A program made the translations under genes and the position numbers. The notes beneath the pieces are model-generated. The model did no database searches. It saw only the letters and a list, made by a program, of their open reading frames with translations, and was not told where the DNA came from. From assembly GCF_000720185.1 (NCBI RefSeq), contig NZ_JOIY01000024.1, forward strand, positions 56,652 through 120,651: a stretch of DNA of 64,000 nucleotides, written 5' to 3'. Each line of letters starts with the position of its first letter. Positions within the stretch are counted from its first letter, which is position 1. Shown piece after piece: positions 47,248 through 58,753 of the stretch. The stretch comes from Streptomyces sp. NRRL S-340 (GTDB lineage: Bacteria; Actinomycetota; Actinomycetes; Streptomycetales; Streptomycetaceae).

Positions 47248-49026
47248 TCAGTCGCCGGTTGACTCCTGACGCTCGGTACGCTCGCCGTCCGTACCGGTGA
47301 CCGGGTCCGTACCGGTCTCCTCGGAGATCGCCGGCTCGGCGGCCTTCGCCGGCTTCGCGGACTTGGCGGTCTTCGCGGGCGTGGACTTGGCGGTCTTCGC
47401 CGGCGCGGACTTCGAAGTCTTCGCGGGCGTGGACTTGGCCGTCTTCGCCGTCTTCGCCGCCGTGGACTTGGCGGTCTTCGCGGGCGCGGCCTTCGCGGCC
47501 TTCGCCGCCTTGGCGGGCGCGGACCCGGTGGTCTTCGCCGCCTTGGCGGGTTCCGCCGCGGCCTGTGCGGACTCGGCGGACTCGGCCGCCTCCGCCGGGG
47601 ATTCGGCGGTGCCCTCAGCCGGTCCGGCGGTGCCCTCAGCGGCTTCCGCCGCCTCGGTGGCCTCCGCCGCCTCCCTGCCCTCGGTGGCCTCCGCCGCGTC
47701 CGACTTCGCCGTGGCCTCGGTGGCCTCCGCCGCCTCCGGCTTCGCCGTGTCCTCGGCGGCCTCACCGACCTCCGGGTTCTCGGTGGCCTCCGTGCTCTGC
47801 GCCGTCTCCGCGACCTCCGCCGCCACCGCCGCGGACGTCCGGGCCGACTCGGCCAGGGCCTCCTCGGACACCAGCTCGGCAGCCTCCTTCGCGGCCGTCA
47901 GCAGCACCGTGTCCTGCGGCGCCTGGTCCGCGAAGTTCTCCGGGTGGTGGCAGGCTACCCGCTGCCCGGGCTTCAGCTCCTTCAGCTGCGGCTCGGTCGT
48001 CCGGCAGATTTCCGTCGCCTTCCAGCACCGGGTGTGGAAGCGGCAGCCGCTCGGCGGGGAGATCGGCGAGGGAACGTCACCCTGGAGCAGGATGCGCTCG
48101 CTCTTGGCGTTCTTGCGCCGCGGGTCCGGGATCGGCACCGCGGACATGAGCGCCTTGGTGTACGGGTGCATCGGCGCCTTGTACAACGAGTCCCGGTCGG
48201 CCAGCTCGACGATCTTGCCGAGGTACATGACCGCGATCCGGTCCGAGACGTGCCGGACGACCGACAGGTCGTGCGCGATGATCACGTACGTCAGGCCCAG
48301 CTCCTGCTGGAGGTCGTCCAGCAGGTTGACGACCTGCGCCTGGATCGACACGTCGAGCGCGGAGACCGGCTCGTCCGCCACCACCAGCTTCGGCTTGAGC
48401 GCGAGCGCGCGGGCGATGCCGATGCGCTGGCGCTGACCGCCGGAGAACTCGTGCGGGTAGCGGTTGTAGTGCTCGGGGCTGAGCCCGACCACCGACAGCA
48501 GCCGCTGCACCTCCTTCTTGATCCCGCCCTCGGGCTCGACGCCCTGGAGCCGGAAGGGGGCGCCGACGATGGTGCCGATGGTGTGCCGCGGGTTCAGCGA
48601 CGAGTACGGGTCCTGGAAGATCATCTGGACGTCGCGGCGCATCGGGCGCATCCCGCCGACGCCGAGGTGCGTGATGTCCTTGCCCTCGAACTCGATCCGC
48701 CCCGCGGTAGGTTCGAGCAGCCGGGTGATCAGCCGGCCCATCGTCGACTTGCCGCAGCCGGACTCGCCCACGACACCGAGGGTCTCACCGGAGCGCACCT
48801 CGAAGTCGAGGCCGTCCACGGCGCGCACCGCACCGACCTGGCGCTGCAGCAGACCCTTCTTGATGGGGAAGTGCTTCTGCAGCCCGCTCACCTTGAGCAG
48901 GATCTCGCCGGGCGCGGCCTCCTCGGCGAGGGTGGCCGTGCCGGTCGCCTCGTCCTTCGCCCCGGCCTTGTCGCCGTCGCTCTGCGCAGGGATGCCCACT
49001 GCCTTGTCCTTGGCGTTCTCGCTCAC
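47248..49026 (-). CDS. oppF: Oligopeptide ABC transporter ATPase (OppF) with acidic and lysine-rich tail
   Basis: 592 residues. ABC domain: Walker [10 protein letters not shown] at 87-95, signature FSGGQ at 194-198, Walker B LVVADEP at 214-220 and switch His252. The oligopeptide C-terminal domain follows with four Cys (328, 334, 341, 359). A further ~220 residues are unusual: ~375-490 is rich in Glu/Ala/Thr (TEATE, EAAEATE), and ~494-561 repeats AKTAKS/PAKTAK units like the tails of histone H1 or Streptomyces HupS. The last 30 residues are acidic again. The GTG start overlaps the oppD stop as GTGA. The tail is not expected for this family, though similar extensions may exist in other Streptomyces. 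Confidence 0.93.
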   Translation of the reverse strand: MSENAKDKAVGIPAQSDGDKAGAKDEATGTATLAEEAAPGEILLKVSGLQKHFPIKKGLLQRQVGAVRAVDGLDFEVRSGETLGVVGESGCGKSTMGRLITRLLEPTAGRIEFEGKDITHLGVGGMRPMRRDVQMIFQDPYSSLNPRHTIGTIVGAPFRLQGVEPEGGIKKEVQRLLSVVGLSPEHYNRYPHEFSGGQRQRIGIARALALKPKLVVADEPVSALDVSIQAQVVNLLDDLQQELGLTYVIIAHDLSVVRHVSDRIAVMYLGKIVELADRDSLYKAPMHPYTKALMSAVPIPDPRRKNAKSERILLQGDVPSPISPPSGCRFHTRCWKATEICRTTEPQLKELKPGQRVACHHPENFADQAPQDTVLLTAAKEAAELVSEEALAESARTSAAVAAEVAETAQSTEATENPEVGEAAEDTAKPEAAEATEATAKSDAAEATEGREAAEATEAAEAAEGTAGPAEGTAESPAEAAESAESAQAAAEPAKAAKTTGSAPAKAAKAAKAAPAKTAKSTAAKTAKTAKSTPAKTSKSAPAKTAKSTPAKTAKSAKPAKAAEPAISEETGTDPVTGTDGERTERQESTGD

Positions 49027-50116
49027 AGCTTCGGCGCAATCTCTTCGGTCCAGATCCGCTCCCGCTGCTCCTGCGACATGTGGCAGGCGGCCCAGTGCCC
49101 GCTGCCCACCTCGGACAGTTCGGGGCGCACCGTGCGGGTCAGGTCGTCCTTGGGGATGTCGGCGTACGGGCAGCGCGGGTTGAAGGCGCAGCCGGAGGGG
49201 ATGTTGATCAGGGAGGGCGGGGACCCCTTGACGGGGATGAGCCGCTCCTGCTGCTCGCGGTCCAGGCGCGGCATCGAGCCGAGCAGACCCCAGGTGTAGG
49301 GGTGGCGGGGCTCGTAGAACACCTTCTCGGCCGGGCCGCGCTCCACGCACCGGCCGCCGTACATCACCAGGATGTCGTCGGCGAGTTCGGCGACGACGCC
49401 CAGGTCGTGGGTGATGACGATGACCGCGGAGCCGAACTCCTTCTGCAGGTCCCGGATGAGGTCGAGGATCTGCGCCTGGACGGTGACGTCCAGCGCGGTG
49501 GTCGGCTCGTCCGCGATGAGCAGTTCGGGGTTGTTCACCAGCGACATCGCGATCATCGCGCGCTGGCGCATCCCGCCGGAGAACTCGTGCGGGTAGTTGT
49601 CGACGCGCTTGTCGGGCTGCGGGATGCCCACCCGGTCGAGCATCTCGACCGCACGCCTGCGCGCGGTCTTCTTGTCGACGTCGTGGTGGATGCGGTACGC
49701 CTCCACGATCTGCTGGCCGATCGTGTAGTACGGGTGCAGCGCGGACAGCGGGTCCTGGAAGATCATCGCCATCTGCCGGCCGCGCAGCTTGCGCACGTGG
49801 TCGGGGTCGGCGGACAGCAGCTCGGTGCCGTCCAGCCAGATCTCGCCGGAGATCTGCGCCTTGCGCTTGCCGTACTGGCCGGCGGTGTGCAGGCCCATGA
49901 TGCCCAGCGAGGTCACCGACTTGCCGGAGCCGGACTCGCCCACGATGCCGAGGGTCCTGCCCTTCTCCAGCTTGAAGCTGAGCCCGTCGACGGACTTGAC
50001 CAGGCCGTCGTCGGTGGGGAAGTGCACCTTCAGGTCGCGTACTTCCAGGAAGGCGCTCGGGGCGGCCGAGGCGGCGGTGGGCTCGCCCACCGCGGCTCCC
50101 GTCTTGCTGAGGTCGG

Positions 50117-50120
<4 letters not shown>
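49023..50120 (-). CDS. oppD: Oligopeptide ABC transporter ATPase (OppD)
   Basis: 365 residues. Walker [10 protein letters not shown], signature FSGGMRQR, Walker B LLIADEP, and the C-terminal oligopeptide/dipeptide domain with [12 protein letters not shown]. It partners OppF as the heterodimeric motor. ATG 50120 overlaps the oppB stop as ATGA; its own stop overlaps oppF as GTGA. This is tight translational coupling throughout. Confidence 0.95.
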
Positions 50121-51115
<995 letters not shown>

Positions 51116-51257
51116 AGCTTACGGCCCGCCGCGGACCGCGGGCCGCCGGTGGTGGTACCACCCACGCCTTGTGGGCTGTGGGGGACTTCCGGCGGCTCGC
51201 GGTCACGCCGCGCCGGCCTTCACCTGCCTTTCGTGCCGTTCGGCGGGTGTGCCGGGT

Positions 51258-53045
51258 TTACTTCGTGGAGGTCAGGCCGAGGTTGACGAAGTCGTAGTAC
51301 CCGCTGTACGCGTTCGTCGTGTACACGTTCGCCAGTCGCGAGGAGCGCCAGTTCAGGAGCTTCTCGAAGACGAAGGGCAGGTAGTAGCCGCCCTCCATGA
51401 CCTTGTGGTTGATCTGGGTGGCGAGCTGCGCCTTCTTCGCGTCGTCCAGCGTGGTGCCGTACTGGTCGAAGAGGCCGTCGATCGTCTTGTCGTTGATCAG
51501 GGCGTAGTTGTTGTTGCCGCTCTGGAGGATGTCGCGGCTGTCCCACAGCGGCACGCCGTAGCCCTGGACGGTCGGGAAGTCCGGGCCCCAGCCCATGATG
51601 ATGATGCCGAACTTCTTCTTCTCCACGTTGGACGGGCTGCCGATGATGCCGGTGGTCTGCGAGCCGTCGTACTGGTAGATGTCGGCGTCGATGTTGATCT
51701 TCTTCAGCGCCGCCTGCAGCGACTGGGCGGTGGCCACCTCGACCGGCTTGTTGTTGCGGACCGCGATGGTGGTCTTGAAGCCGTTCGGCTGGCCGCAGGC
51801 CTTCAGCTCATCCTTGGCCTTGGCGGCGTCGCCGTTCTTGCCGGCCCCGGCGAGCTGGTACGGGTCGTACTTCTGGCCCTCGCCACCGGCGACGGACGGC
51901 GGGAGCATGTTGGTGCCGATGTCGCCGCCGGCCACCGGGCCGCCGCGGGCGGTCTGGAGCGAGACGTGGTCGGCGCCGTAGATCACGGCCTTGCGGCAGT
52001 GCTCGTTGTCGAACGGCTTGACGCTCTGCGGGAAGACCGCGTAGCGGATGAAGCCGGAGACCGGGTTGTCCAGGTTGCCCTTGTGCTGCTTCAGGGCGAT
52101 CTGGCGGCCCTGCGGCGACAGACCCGTCTGGCTGAGGTCCAGGTCGTAGTCGCCGCTGATCAGGCGCTGGTCCAGGTCGTTGGCGTTGGTGAAGAACTTG
52201 ATCGAGACCTTGTCCGGGTACGCCTTGCGGACGGGGTCCGAGGACGCCTTCCAGTTGGTGTTGCGCACCAGCACGAGGCTCTTGCCCGGGTCGTAGGACT
52301 CGAACTTGTACGGGCCGGAGGAGAACGGGTGCAGGCCGTACTTCGACTTGGTGTCCTTGTCCTGGCGGACCGGGGAGGCCGAGGTCAGCGCCAGCATCTG
52401 GAGGAAGTCGGAGTTCGCCGTGGGCAGGTGGAAGACGATGGTCTTGTCGTCCGGCGTGTCGATCGCCTTCAGGCCCAGGTGGTCGGCGGACTTGTCCTTG
52501 TACGGACCCGGGTAGGTGCCCTTGGGGTCGAGCGTGTTCTTCAGGTAGACCGGACCACCGGACAGGACGTCCTGCGCCCAGACGCGCTCGATGCCGTACT
52601 TGAGGTCCTTGGAGGTGATCGGCTTGCCGTCCTCCCAGGTGATCCCGTCGCGCAGGGTGAACGTGTACGTCTTGCCGCCGTCGGTGAGCTTGCCCATGTC
52701 CGCGGCCAGGTCCGGCGTGAGCTTGGCGCCCGCGGAGCCCGGCGCGGTCGAGTAGGTGAGCAGCTGACGGCTGTAGTAGCGCGAGAAGTCCCACATGAAG
52801 CCGTAGTAACCGCGTGTGGTGTCCCACGAGTCGGCGTCCTGGGTGCCGGCGAACTTCAGCTCGCCGCCCTTCTTGACCTTCGACGCGTTGACGACCTTGT
52901 TGTTCGCCGCGTCGAAGCCGGCCGCGCCGCTCTTCGAGTCGCCGCCGCCTCCGCCGCCGCACGCCGCCGTGGTCAGCAGCCCTGCGACCACGGCCGCAGC
53001 GGCCAGTGCCTGCTTGCGCCGCCCTTTGGTGCGTTGGGTAGTCAC
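51258..53045 (-). CDS. oppA: Oligopeptide-binding lipoprotein (OppA/BldKB type)
   Basis: 595 residues. The signal peptide ends in lipobox LTTAAC (Cys at 29), followed by a glycine-rich linker. The SBP_bac_5 domain follows: TPDLAADMGKLTDGGKTYTF and TWEDGKPITSKDLKYGIERV, plus a long C-terminal lobe. It captures peptides for the transporter. GTG 53045 follows GGAGGA by 8-9 bases. This locus is in the position of the second Bld-K-like peptide transporter of S. coelicolor (from memory, near SCO5477). Whether it takes up signalling peptides is unknown. Confidence 0.94.
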   Translation of the reverse strand: MTTQRTKGRRKQALAAAAVVAGLLTTAACGGGGGGDSKSGAAGFDAANNKVVNASKVKKGGELKFAGTQDADSWDTTRGYYGFMWDFSRYYSRQLLTYSTAPGSAGAKLTPDLAADMGKLTDGGKTYTFTLRDGITWEDGKPITSKDLKYGIERVWAQDVLSGGPVYLKNTLDPKGTYPGPYKDKSADHLGLKAIDTPDDKTIVFHLPTANSDFLQMLALTSASPVRQDKDTKSKYGLHPFSSGPYKFESYDPGKSLVLVRNTNWKASSDPVRKAYPDKVSIKFFTNANDLDQRLISGDYDLDLSQTGLSPQGRQIALKQHKGNLDNPVSGFIRYAVFPQSVKPFDNEHCRKAVIYGADHVSLQTARGGPVAGGDIGTNMLPPSVAGGEGQKYDPYQLAGAGKNGDAAKAKDELKACGQPNGFKTTIAVRNNKPVEVATAQSLQAALKKINIDADIYQYDGSQTTGIIGSPSNVEKKKFGIIIMGWGPDFPTVQGYGVPLWDSRDILQSGNNNYALINDKTIDGLFDQYGTTLDDAKKAQLATQINHKVMEGGYYLPFVFEKLLNWRSSRLANVYTTNAYSGYYDFVNLGLTSTK

Positions 53046-53113
53046 GATCTCGGTTCCTCCGGAATTGATGAGAGACCCCGTGTATGCGCCACGGGTCGCT
53101 TGGATACGGCGGT

Positions 53114-54121
53114 TCAGCGGGAACCCTTGGGGTCCAGCGCGTCGCGCACGCCGTCGCCGAAGAGGTTGAAGGCAAGAACGGTGATGAAGATCGCCACGCC
53201 CGGGATCACCATGTACATGGGGTCCGAGTCGTAGTAGTCGATCGCGCTCGACAGCATCTGTCCCCAGGACGCCGTCGGGGGCTTGACACCCACGCCCAGG
53301 AAGCTGAGGGCCGCCTCGGTGAGGATGTTCGTCGGGATCATCATCGTCGTGTACACGATGATGGGCGCGACCAGGTTGGGCAGCAGTTCCTTGAACAGGA
53401 TGTAGAACCGCCCGGCGCCCAGCGACCGTGCCGCCTCGACGTACTCGCGTTCCCGCAGCGAGAGCGTCTGGCCGCGCACCACGCGGCCGATGTAGGGCCA
53501 GCCGAAGAAGCCGATGACCAGGACCATCACGAACACGCGCACGCTGGAGCCGGTCAGCCCCAGCATGTCGTTGGGCATGACGGAGACCAGCGCGATGATG
53601 AAGAGCAGCTGCGGGAAGGCGAGCAGACCGTCCATGACCCGGCTGATCACCGCGTCGACCCAGCCGCCGAAGAAGCCCGCGAGGATACCGAGGATCGTGC
53701 CGAGCACGACGGCGACCAGGGCGGACAGGAAGCCGACCAGCAGCGAGATCTGCGCGCCGTAGAGGATGCGGGCGAAGATGTCGCGGCCGTTGACGGGTTC
53801 GACGCCGAGGAGGTGGTCGCCGCTGATGCCGCCCAGGGACCCCGTGGGGGTGCCGAACAGCGGGTCGATCAGGTTCTCGTGGTAGGCGTCCGGGTCCTGC
53901 CCGATCAGGTTCGCGAGCGCGGGCGCGAGCAGCGCGACGAGGATGAGGAGGAGCACGACCACACCGCCCGTCAGGGCGAGCTTGTCCCGCTTCAGGCGCT
54001 CCCAGGCGATCCGCCCCAGGGAACGGCCCTGGACGGCCTTGGCGCCCGTGGTGGCCACGGCCGCTTCCTCGGCCGCCCTCGGGGCCGCTTCGGCGGTCGG
54101 CTCGTGCAATGGTGCCGTCAT
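53114..54121 (-). CDS. oppC: Oligopeptide ABC transporter permease (OppC)
   Basis: 335 residues: a long Ala-rich cytoplasmic N-terminus (~45), one helix, then five more. The EAA loop is EYVEAARSLGAGRFYILFKE. The N-terminal domain motif RIAWERLKRDKLALTGGVVV is typical of OppC. ATG 54121 has GAGAGGGG ~12 bases upstream. First gene of the oppC-A-B-D-F transcript; this order differs from the usual A-B-C-D-F. Confidence 0.95.
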   Translation of the reverse strand: MTAPLHEPTAEAAPRAAEEAAVATTGAKAVQGRSLGRIAWERLKRDKLALTGGVVVLLLILVALLAPALANLIGQDPDAYHENLIDPLFGTPTGSLGGISGDHLLGVEPVNGRDIFARILYGAQISLLVGFLSALVAVVLGTILGILAGFFGGWVDAVISRVMDGLLAFPQLLFIIALVSVMPNDMLGLTGSSVRVFVMVLVIGFFGWPYIGRVVRGQTLSLREREYVEAARSLGAGRFYILFKELLPNLVAPIIVYTTMMIPTNILTEAALSFLGVGVKPPTASWGQMLSSAIDYYDSDPMYMVIPGVAIFITVLAFNLFGDGVRDALDPKGSR

Positions 54122-54479
54122 TAGGCAGGGACCCCTCTCAACCGGCGGTAGCCGGCCCGCACTTGCCGCTGTGGCGGCATCGTCAGTCCGTCGTACACAG
54201 GGGCGAACGCCCCCTTGTTGCGGGAGTCTTCAATGCCTGGGCGATCTGCTGCCAGACTTGGCGGTGAAAGGATGCGCAAACGTGATGCGGGTAGGGGGAT
54301 TCCGTTATCCGGACGTTGGGTAACGGGGGGCGGACACGGGCCAGTTGGTGCTTTCTTCCGCAGAACCGGACCTTCCGCCCTCATCTACGCGCGCAGAAGG
54401 CGGCCGGCCCTCGACCGCCGCCGGGCGGACCGTATGGTTCCGGATCAGGCCCCCGCGGGGCGGACCGTACCGCCGCCGG
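54122..54479. other. Opp operon upstream region
   Basis: 358 bases without a gene. An inverted repeat CCGTTATCC (54302-54310) / GGGTAACGG (54318-54326), 8 of 9 paired, lies ~180 bases before oppC. A 12-bp direct repeat GGGCGGACCGTA occurs at 54423 and 54458, near the end of the sseB-like gene. The opp promoter must lie here. Confidence 0.5.
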
Positions 54480-55271
54480 TCAGTGTCCGCCGGCCGGCGG
54501 GTAGCCGTAGCCGGCCGCCGCCGGGGAGCCGGCCACGGCGTGGGCCTCGCGGTCGTAGAACGGACGGGTCCGGGCGCGCAGCCACATCACCACGGGGTCG
54601 AACTCGTCCGACATCACCACGGTCGAGACGGGCAGCCCGTCCGGGACGGCCGCCATGGACTGCTGCATCATCGCCCGCACCGCGTCGACGGCGGCCGGCG
54701 AGGTGTCGTACACGTCCAGGCCGATGGCGAGGTACGGCGCCCCGACGGCGGGCTGCACCCAGGCGCGGCGCAGCGAGCGCAGCGCGGGGGTACGGTGGGC
54801 GGCCTGGCTGAGCAGGGCGTAGAACTGCGGCAGTTCGAGGGCCGGTTCGGACAGTCTGAGCGGACCCGCGGGCTGGCGGTCCAGGCCGGCGGCGATACGG
54901 CGCAGATCCAGCCAGGGGATGCCGACGCCGCCGCCGGGGGCGTGCGGATTCAGCCAGAGGCCGTAGTGGTCGGGGTAGAGGGTGCGGGCGACGTCGAGGC
55001 CGTCGACCACCTCGTAGGAGCGCATCCAGCCGCTGGCCGACAGCTCCTGGGCGGAGGTGACGCACGGGGCGTAGCCGTGGCCGCCGACCTCCATGTGGCC
55101 GTACTGGGCGTCGGGCGAACCGGCCTGGCCGTGCCAGAGCAGCATCCAGACCTGGCCGGTGGAGGGGGTCGCGAGAGTGCGCAGCAGCGCCTCGTAGGCG
55201 TCGTACCGCCCGGGTGTCACCTGGCGGAGCATCTGCTCCACGTGCCCGGCCGTGGTGCCGCTGGCGCTCAC
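54480..55271 (-). CDS. SseB-family protein (enhanced serine sensitivity), copy 1
   Basis: 263 residues. The SseB N- and C-terminal domains can be recognised: VWMLLWHGQAGSPDAQYGHM, YAPCVTSAQELSASGWMRSY, LYPDHYGLWLNPHAPGGGVG, LPQFYALLSQAAH, then YLAIGLDVYDTSPAAVDAVR and DPVVMWLRARTRPFYDREAH. GTG 55271; the bases before it (AGAAG) give only a weak ribosome site. The second copy lies 238 bases upstream, and their ends match (RTRPFYDREAH versus RVRPFYESGH). Placement next to serine/glycine catabolic genes suits the family name, but the biochemical role is unknown. Confidence 0.85.
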   Translation of the reverse strand: MSASGTTAGHVEQMLRQVTPGRYDAYEALLRTLATPSTGQVWMLLWHGQAGSPDAQYGHMEVGGHGYAPCVTSAQELSASGWMRSYEVVDGLDVARTLYPDHYGLWLNPHAPGGGVGIPWLDLRRIAAGLDRQPAGPLRLSEPALELPQFYALLSQAAHRTPALRSLRRAWVQPAVGAPYLAIGLDVYDTSPAAVDAVRAMMQQSMAAVPDGLPVSTVVMSDEFDPVVMWLRARTRPFYDREAHAVAGSPAAAGYGYPPAGGH

Positions 55272-55509
55272 CTTCTACCGCCCCTTCGTAGTGCCCTCGA
55301 CCGAGCTGCGGACCTGGGTCCTGCCGTCCCCCTCCCGTCGTCCGCCCGGAGCGCGGGGCAGACGGGAACGCGACGGCACGCCTAGCTTACGGCCGCCCGT
55401 CCGGCTCGGTGCGTGTCGCGGTCCCGGGCAGGGGGTGCGCCCCGCCTGGGCCGACCCGCGCGGGCGGTGCGGACGGGCCGGCCGTGCCGCGCCGCCCCCG
55501 CGGCGGGCT

Positions 55510-56310
55510 TCAGTGGCCCGACTCGTAGAACGGCCGGACCCTTTCGCGCATCCATTCGGCCACCGGGTCGTCCGTGATGTCCAGGAGGACGAGGTTGACC
55601 GGCCAGGGCACGGGCGCCGCCGCCAGGGCGCGGCCCAGCGCGTCCAGCGGGCGGCTGCGCAGGTCGCCGTCCCACTGGGACAGTTCGACCCCGACGAACA
55701 TGACCGGGTCGGCCGTCTCGACGACGGCCAGGCAGCGGCGGGCGCTGCGGACCAGGCCCGTGGCGGCGAACTCGGCACCGGCGGCGGACAGGAAGTCCAC
55801 CGGGTCGTCCTGCCAGTCGGGTTCGTACAGGCGGACCCGGCCGCCGCTCGCGGGGCCGTCCAGTTCGGTGCGTCCGGCCCGGCACAGTTCGGCCACGGCC
55901 TGCGGGGGCAGCGGGAGGCCCACCACGCCGTCCGGGTTCAGCGCGATGCCGGCCTGGGCGGGCAGGCCCCGGGCGAACTCGACGGCGGGCGCGACGGTGA
56001 AGGCCATGTGGGGGCCGGCGGCCTGGCGCAGCTGTTCCTCGGAGCTGAAGACCGGCACGTAGGCCTGGCCGTCGATCTCCAGGGTGGGCAGGTCGAGCGG
56101 GCCGCTGTGCGGGCCGCCGCCGTTGGGCAGCGGCACCCAGAGGTGGCTGCGGCCCAGCACCTCGATGATCCGGCCGCCGGCCGTCGGGATGCCGAGGGCG
56201 GCGGAGAGCACCTCCTCCAGCTCGTTGCCTGGCCAACCGCCGTGCGGGTGGTGCGCCTGTGCCGGGAAGTCCCCCGGAAAGTCCGCGGAGAAGTCCGCCG
56301 GGATGTCCAT
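55510..56310 (-). CDS. SseB-family protein, copy 2
   Basis: 266 residues, paralogue of the previous gene: NELEEVLSAALGIPTAGGRI, WVPLPNGGGPHSG, AYVPVFSSEEQLRQAAGPHM, GIALNPDGVVGLPLPPQAVA, and the end DPVAEWMRERVRPFYESGH. The N-terminus (MDIPADFSADFPGDFPAQAH) is acidic and repetitive. ATG 56310 has a weak AGG site. It is followed by copy 1 and preceded by the P-loop protein, 41 bases away. Confidence 0.86.
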   Translation of the reverse strand: MDIPADFSADFPGDFPAQAHHPHGGWPGNELEEVLSAALGIPTAGGRIIEVLGRSHLWVPLPNGGGPHSGPLDLPTLEIDGQAYVPVFSSEEQLRQAAGPHMAFTVAPAVEFARGLPAQAGIALNPDGVVGLPLPPQAVAELCRAGRTELDGPASGGRVRLYEPDWQDDPVDFLSAAGAEFAATGLVRSARRCLAVVETADPVMFVGVELSQWDGDLRSRPLDALGRALAAAPVPWPVNLVLLDITDDPVAEWMRERVRPFYESGH

Positions 56311-56351
56311 CTGCCTACCGCCTGCTGGGAACCACTGCTGTGACCGAAAGG

Positions 56352-57053
56352 CTAACGGGTGCCGGGACCGCTGCCGCGGGTGAACCCGATCCGCCGCAGG
56401 CCGGCCGCCGCCTCGCGGTCCAGCAGGACCGCCGAGTCGCACCCCTTGGGCAGCTCCCCGCGCTCCACCGCCCCGGTCAGGCGGGCGGCGGCCCTGCGGT
56501 GGCGCAGGAAGGCGTAGCGGGAGACGCCCCGGCCGCGTTCGCGCTGGCCCGAGAGCGCGGCGGCGGGCGGCACGTCCAGCAGGAGCAGGTGGAGCGCGCC
56601 GCCGCGCCGGTGGGCGGTGCGGGCCAGCCAGGCCCGGACCCAGGCCTGGGTGCCGCAGTCGTGGACCACCACGCCCTCGCCGGTGCGCAGGGCGCGGCGC
56701 AGCGCGGCGTAGTGGGCGAGGCGGACCAGGGGGCGGTAGAGGGCGTAGGGCACGCGGCCGGCCAGGCGGGTGTCCCAGCGGTCGCGGGTGTCCTGGGAGT
56801 CGATCCGCGCGCCGTGCACCGCGCGGCGCATCAGCGTGGACTTGCCGCCGCCGGGCAGGCCGGCGACCACGACGAGATCCCGGGGGCCGAAGAGCAGGGC
56901 GTGCGGGGTGCGCCCGGGCCGCTCGCGCAGGTCGCGGACGACGGGCGCGGGGCGCTCGCCGCGGCGGGCGCGGGCGGTGGCGCCCGGCTGTGCGGGCAGG
57001 GCCGGGACCTGTGCCGTCGTCGCGTACGCCGGCGCGCTCCTGTTCACCGTCAT
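56352..57053 (-). CDS. P-loop NTPase, kinase-like
   Basis: 233 residues. Walker A is AGLPGGGKSTLMRRAV after a ~60-residue Pro/Arg/Ala-rich N-terminus. The hydrophobic strand GEGVVVHDCGTQAWVRAWLA and LHLLLLDVPPAAALSGQRER follow, as in small AAA_33-type or polynucleotide-kinase-like ATPases. The substrate is unknown. Start: ATG 57053 has GGGGAGG only 3 bases away, GTG 57047 has it at 9 and may be correct. It heads the group with the two SseB genes and diverges from the glycine riboswitch and gcvT. Confidence 0.8.
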   Translation of the reverse strand: MTVNRSAPAYATTAQVPALPAQPGATARARRGERPAPVVRDLRERPGRTPHALLFGPRDLVVVAGLPGGGKSTLMRRAVHGARIDSQDTRDRWDTRLAGRVPYALYRPLVRLAHYAALRRALRTGEGVVVHDCGTQAWVRAWLARTAHRRGGALHLLLLDVPPAAALSGQRERGRGVSRYAFLRHRRAAARLTGAVERGELPKGCDSAVLLDREAAAGLRRIGFTRGSGPGTR

Positions 57054-57229
57054 CGTCCTCCCCGGGGTGGTGACGGTTCACCTCCCCCTTGAGTGTAAAG
57101 AGAAGGTAATACGCGGCGCCTGCCGTTTCCGTGCGCGTTCTGCCACAGACCGGTTACAGATCCGGCCTGCCGCGCCGGGCACCGGGCGTGCGATGATGTG
57201 CGCGCCAACTGCATACCGGCCGCTTGAAT

Positions 57230-57433
57230 CCGCGCGGGAGAGTCCTCAGCAGCACGCCTGCCTGGGGCGCCGAAGGAGCAAGTCCCTCCCTTGAATCTCT
57301 CAGGCCCCGTACCGCGCGGGCGAGGCACATCTGAAAAGCGGGCCGCTGCCGCAGTGGCTCCACCCAAGGTGCAAGCCGTGCCCGTCCGTCCGACGGCGGT
57401 CATGGCGAACCTCTCAGGTTCCGATGACAGATG
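57230..57433 (+). ncRNA. Tandem glycine riboswitch
   Basis: Aptamer 1 (57230-57319): P1 CCGCGCGG/CCGCGCGG, the core GCCGAAGGAGCAAG at 57269, and TTGAATCTCTCAGGC at 57291. Aptamer 2 (57328-57433): P1 CATCTG/CAGATG, GGTGCAAGCC at 57368 and CTCTCAGGTTCCGATGACAG at 57411. These are the conserved glycine-binding sequences. Homologues upstream of gcvT have been shown in Streptomyces griseus to activate the glycine cleavage genes. It lies 89 bases before gcvT. Confidence 0.95.
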
Positions 57434-57435
57434 GG

Positions 57436-57507
57436 GAGGACACCCGACCTGTCCTCGCCGTCCCCGCGCCCGGCCCAGCCCGTGCGCGGTGGGGGGACCC
57501 CCATCGC
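57436..57507 (+). promoter_or_regulatory. Riboswitch expression platform, two hairpins
   Basis: Hairpin 1: GAGGACA/TGTCCTC (57436-57442, 57450-57456), starting 3 bases after aptamer 2. Hairpin 2: ~9 bp GCGGTGGGG/CCCCATCGC with a small loop (57486-57507), ending 3 bases before the TTGGAG ribosome site of gcvT. Hairpin 2 may act on translation or termination; the mechanism cannot be told from sequence alone. Confidence 0.6.
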
Positions 57508-57522
57508 CTTGGAGACCGACCG

Positions 57523-58644
<1,122 letters not shown>

Positions 58645-58753
58645 CACCGTCGTCACCGGTCAGGGGTGAGGCGGGGCCCGTCGCCCCGGTCACGCACGCC
58701 CCGCGCAGTCCCTCATTCACCAGCACTCCCCCGCGTACAGGAGAATTCAGGCC

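Noticed and set aside
54302..54326. CCGTTATCC/GGGTAACGG as a named operator for peptide uptake
   Set aside because: The dyad is visible, but no binding factor can be named and one base pair is mismatched, so I only mention it in the upstream region.
57424..57522. In-frame ATG at 57424 as an alternative gcvT start
   Set aside because: It lies inside the second glycine aptamer (P1 strand) and has no ribosome site; 57523 has TTGGAG at 8 bases.
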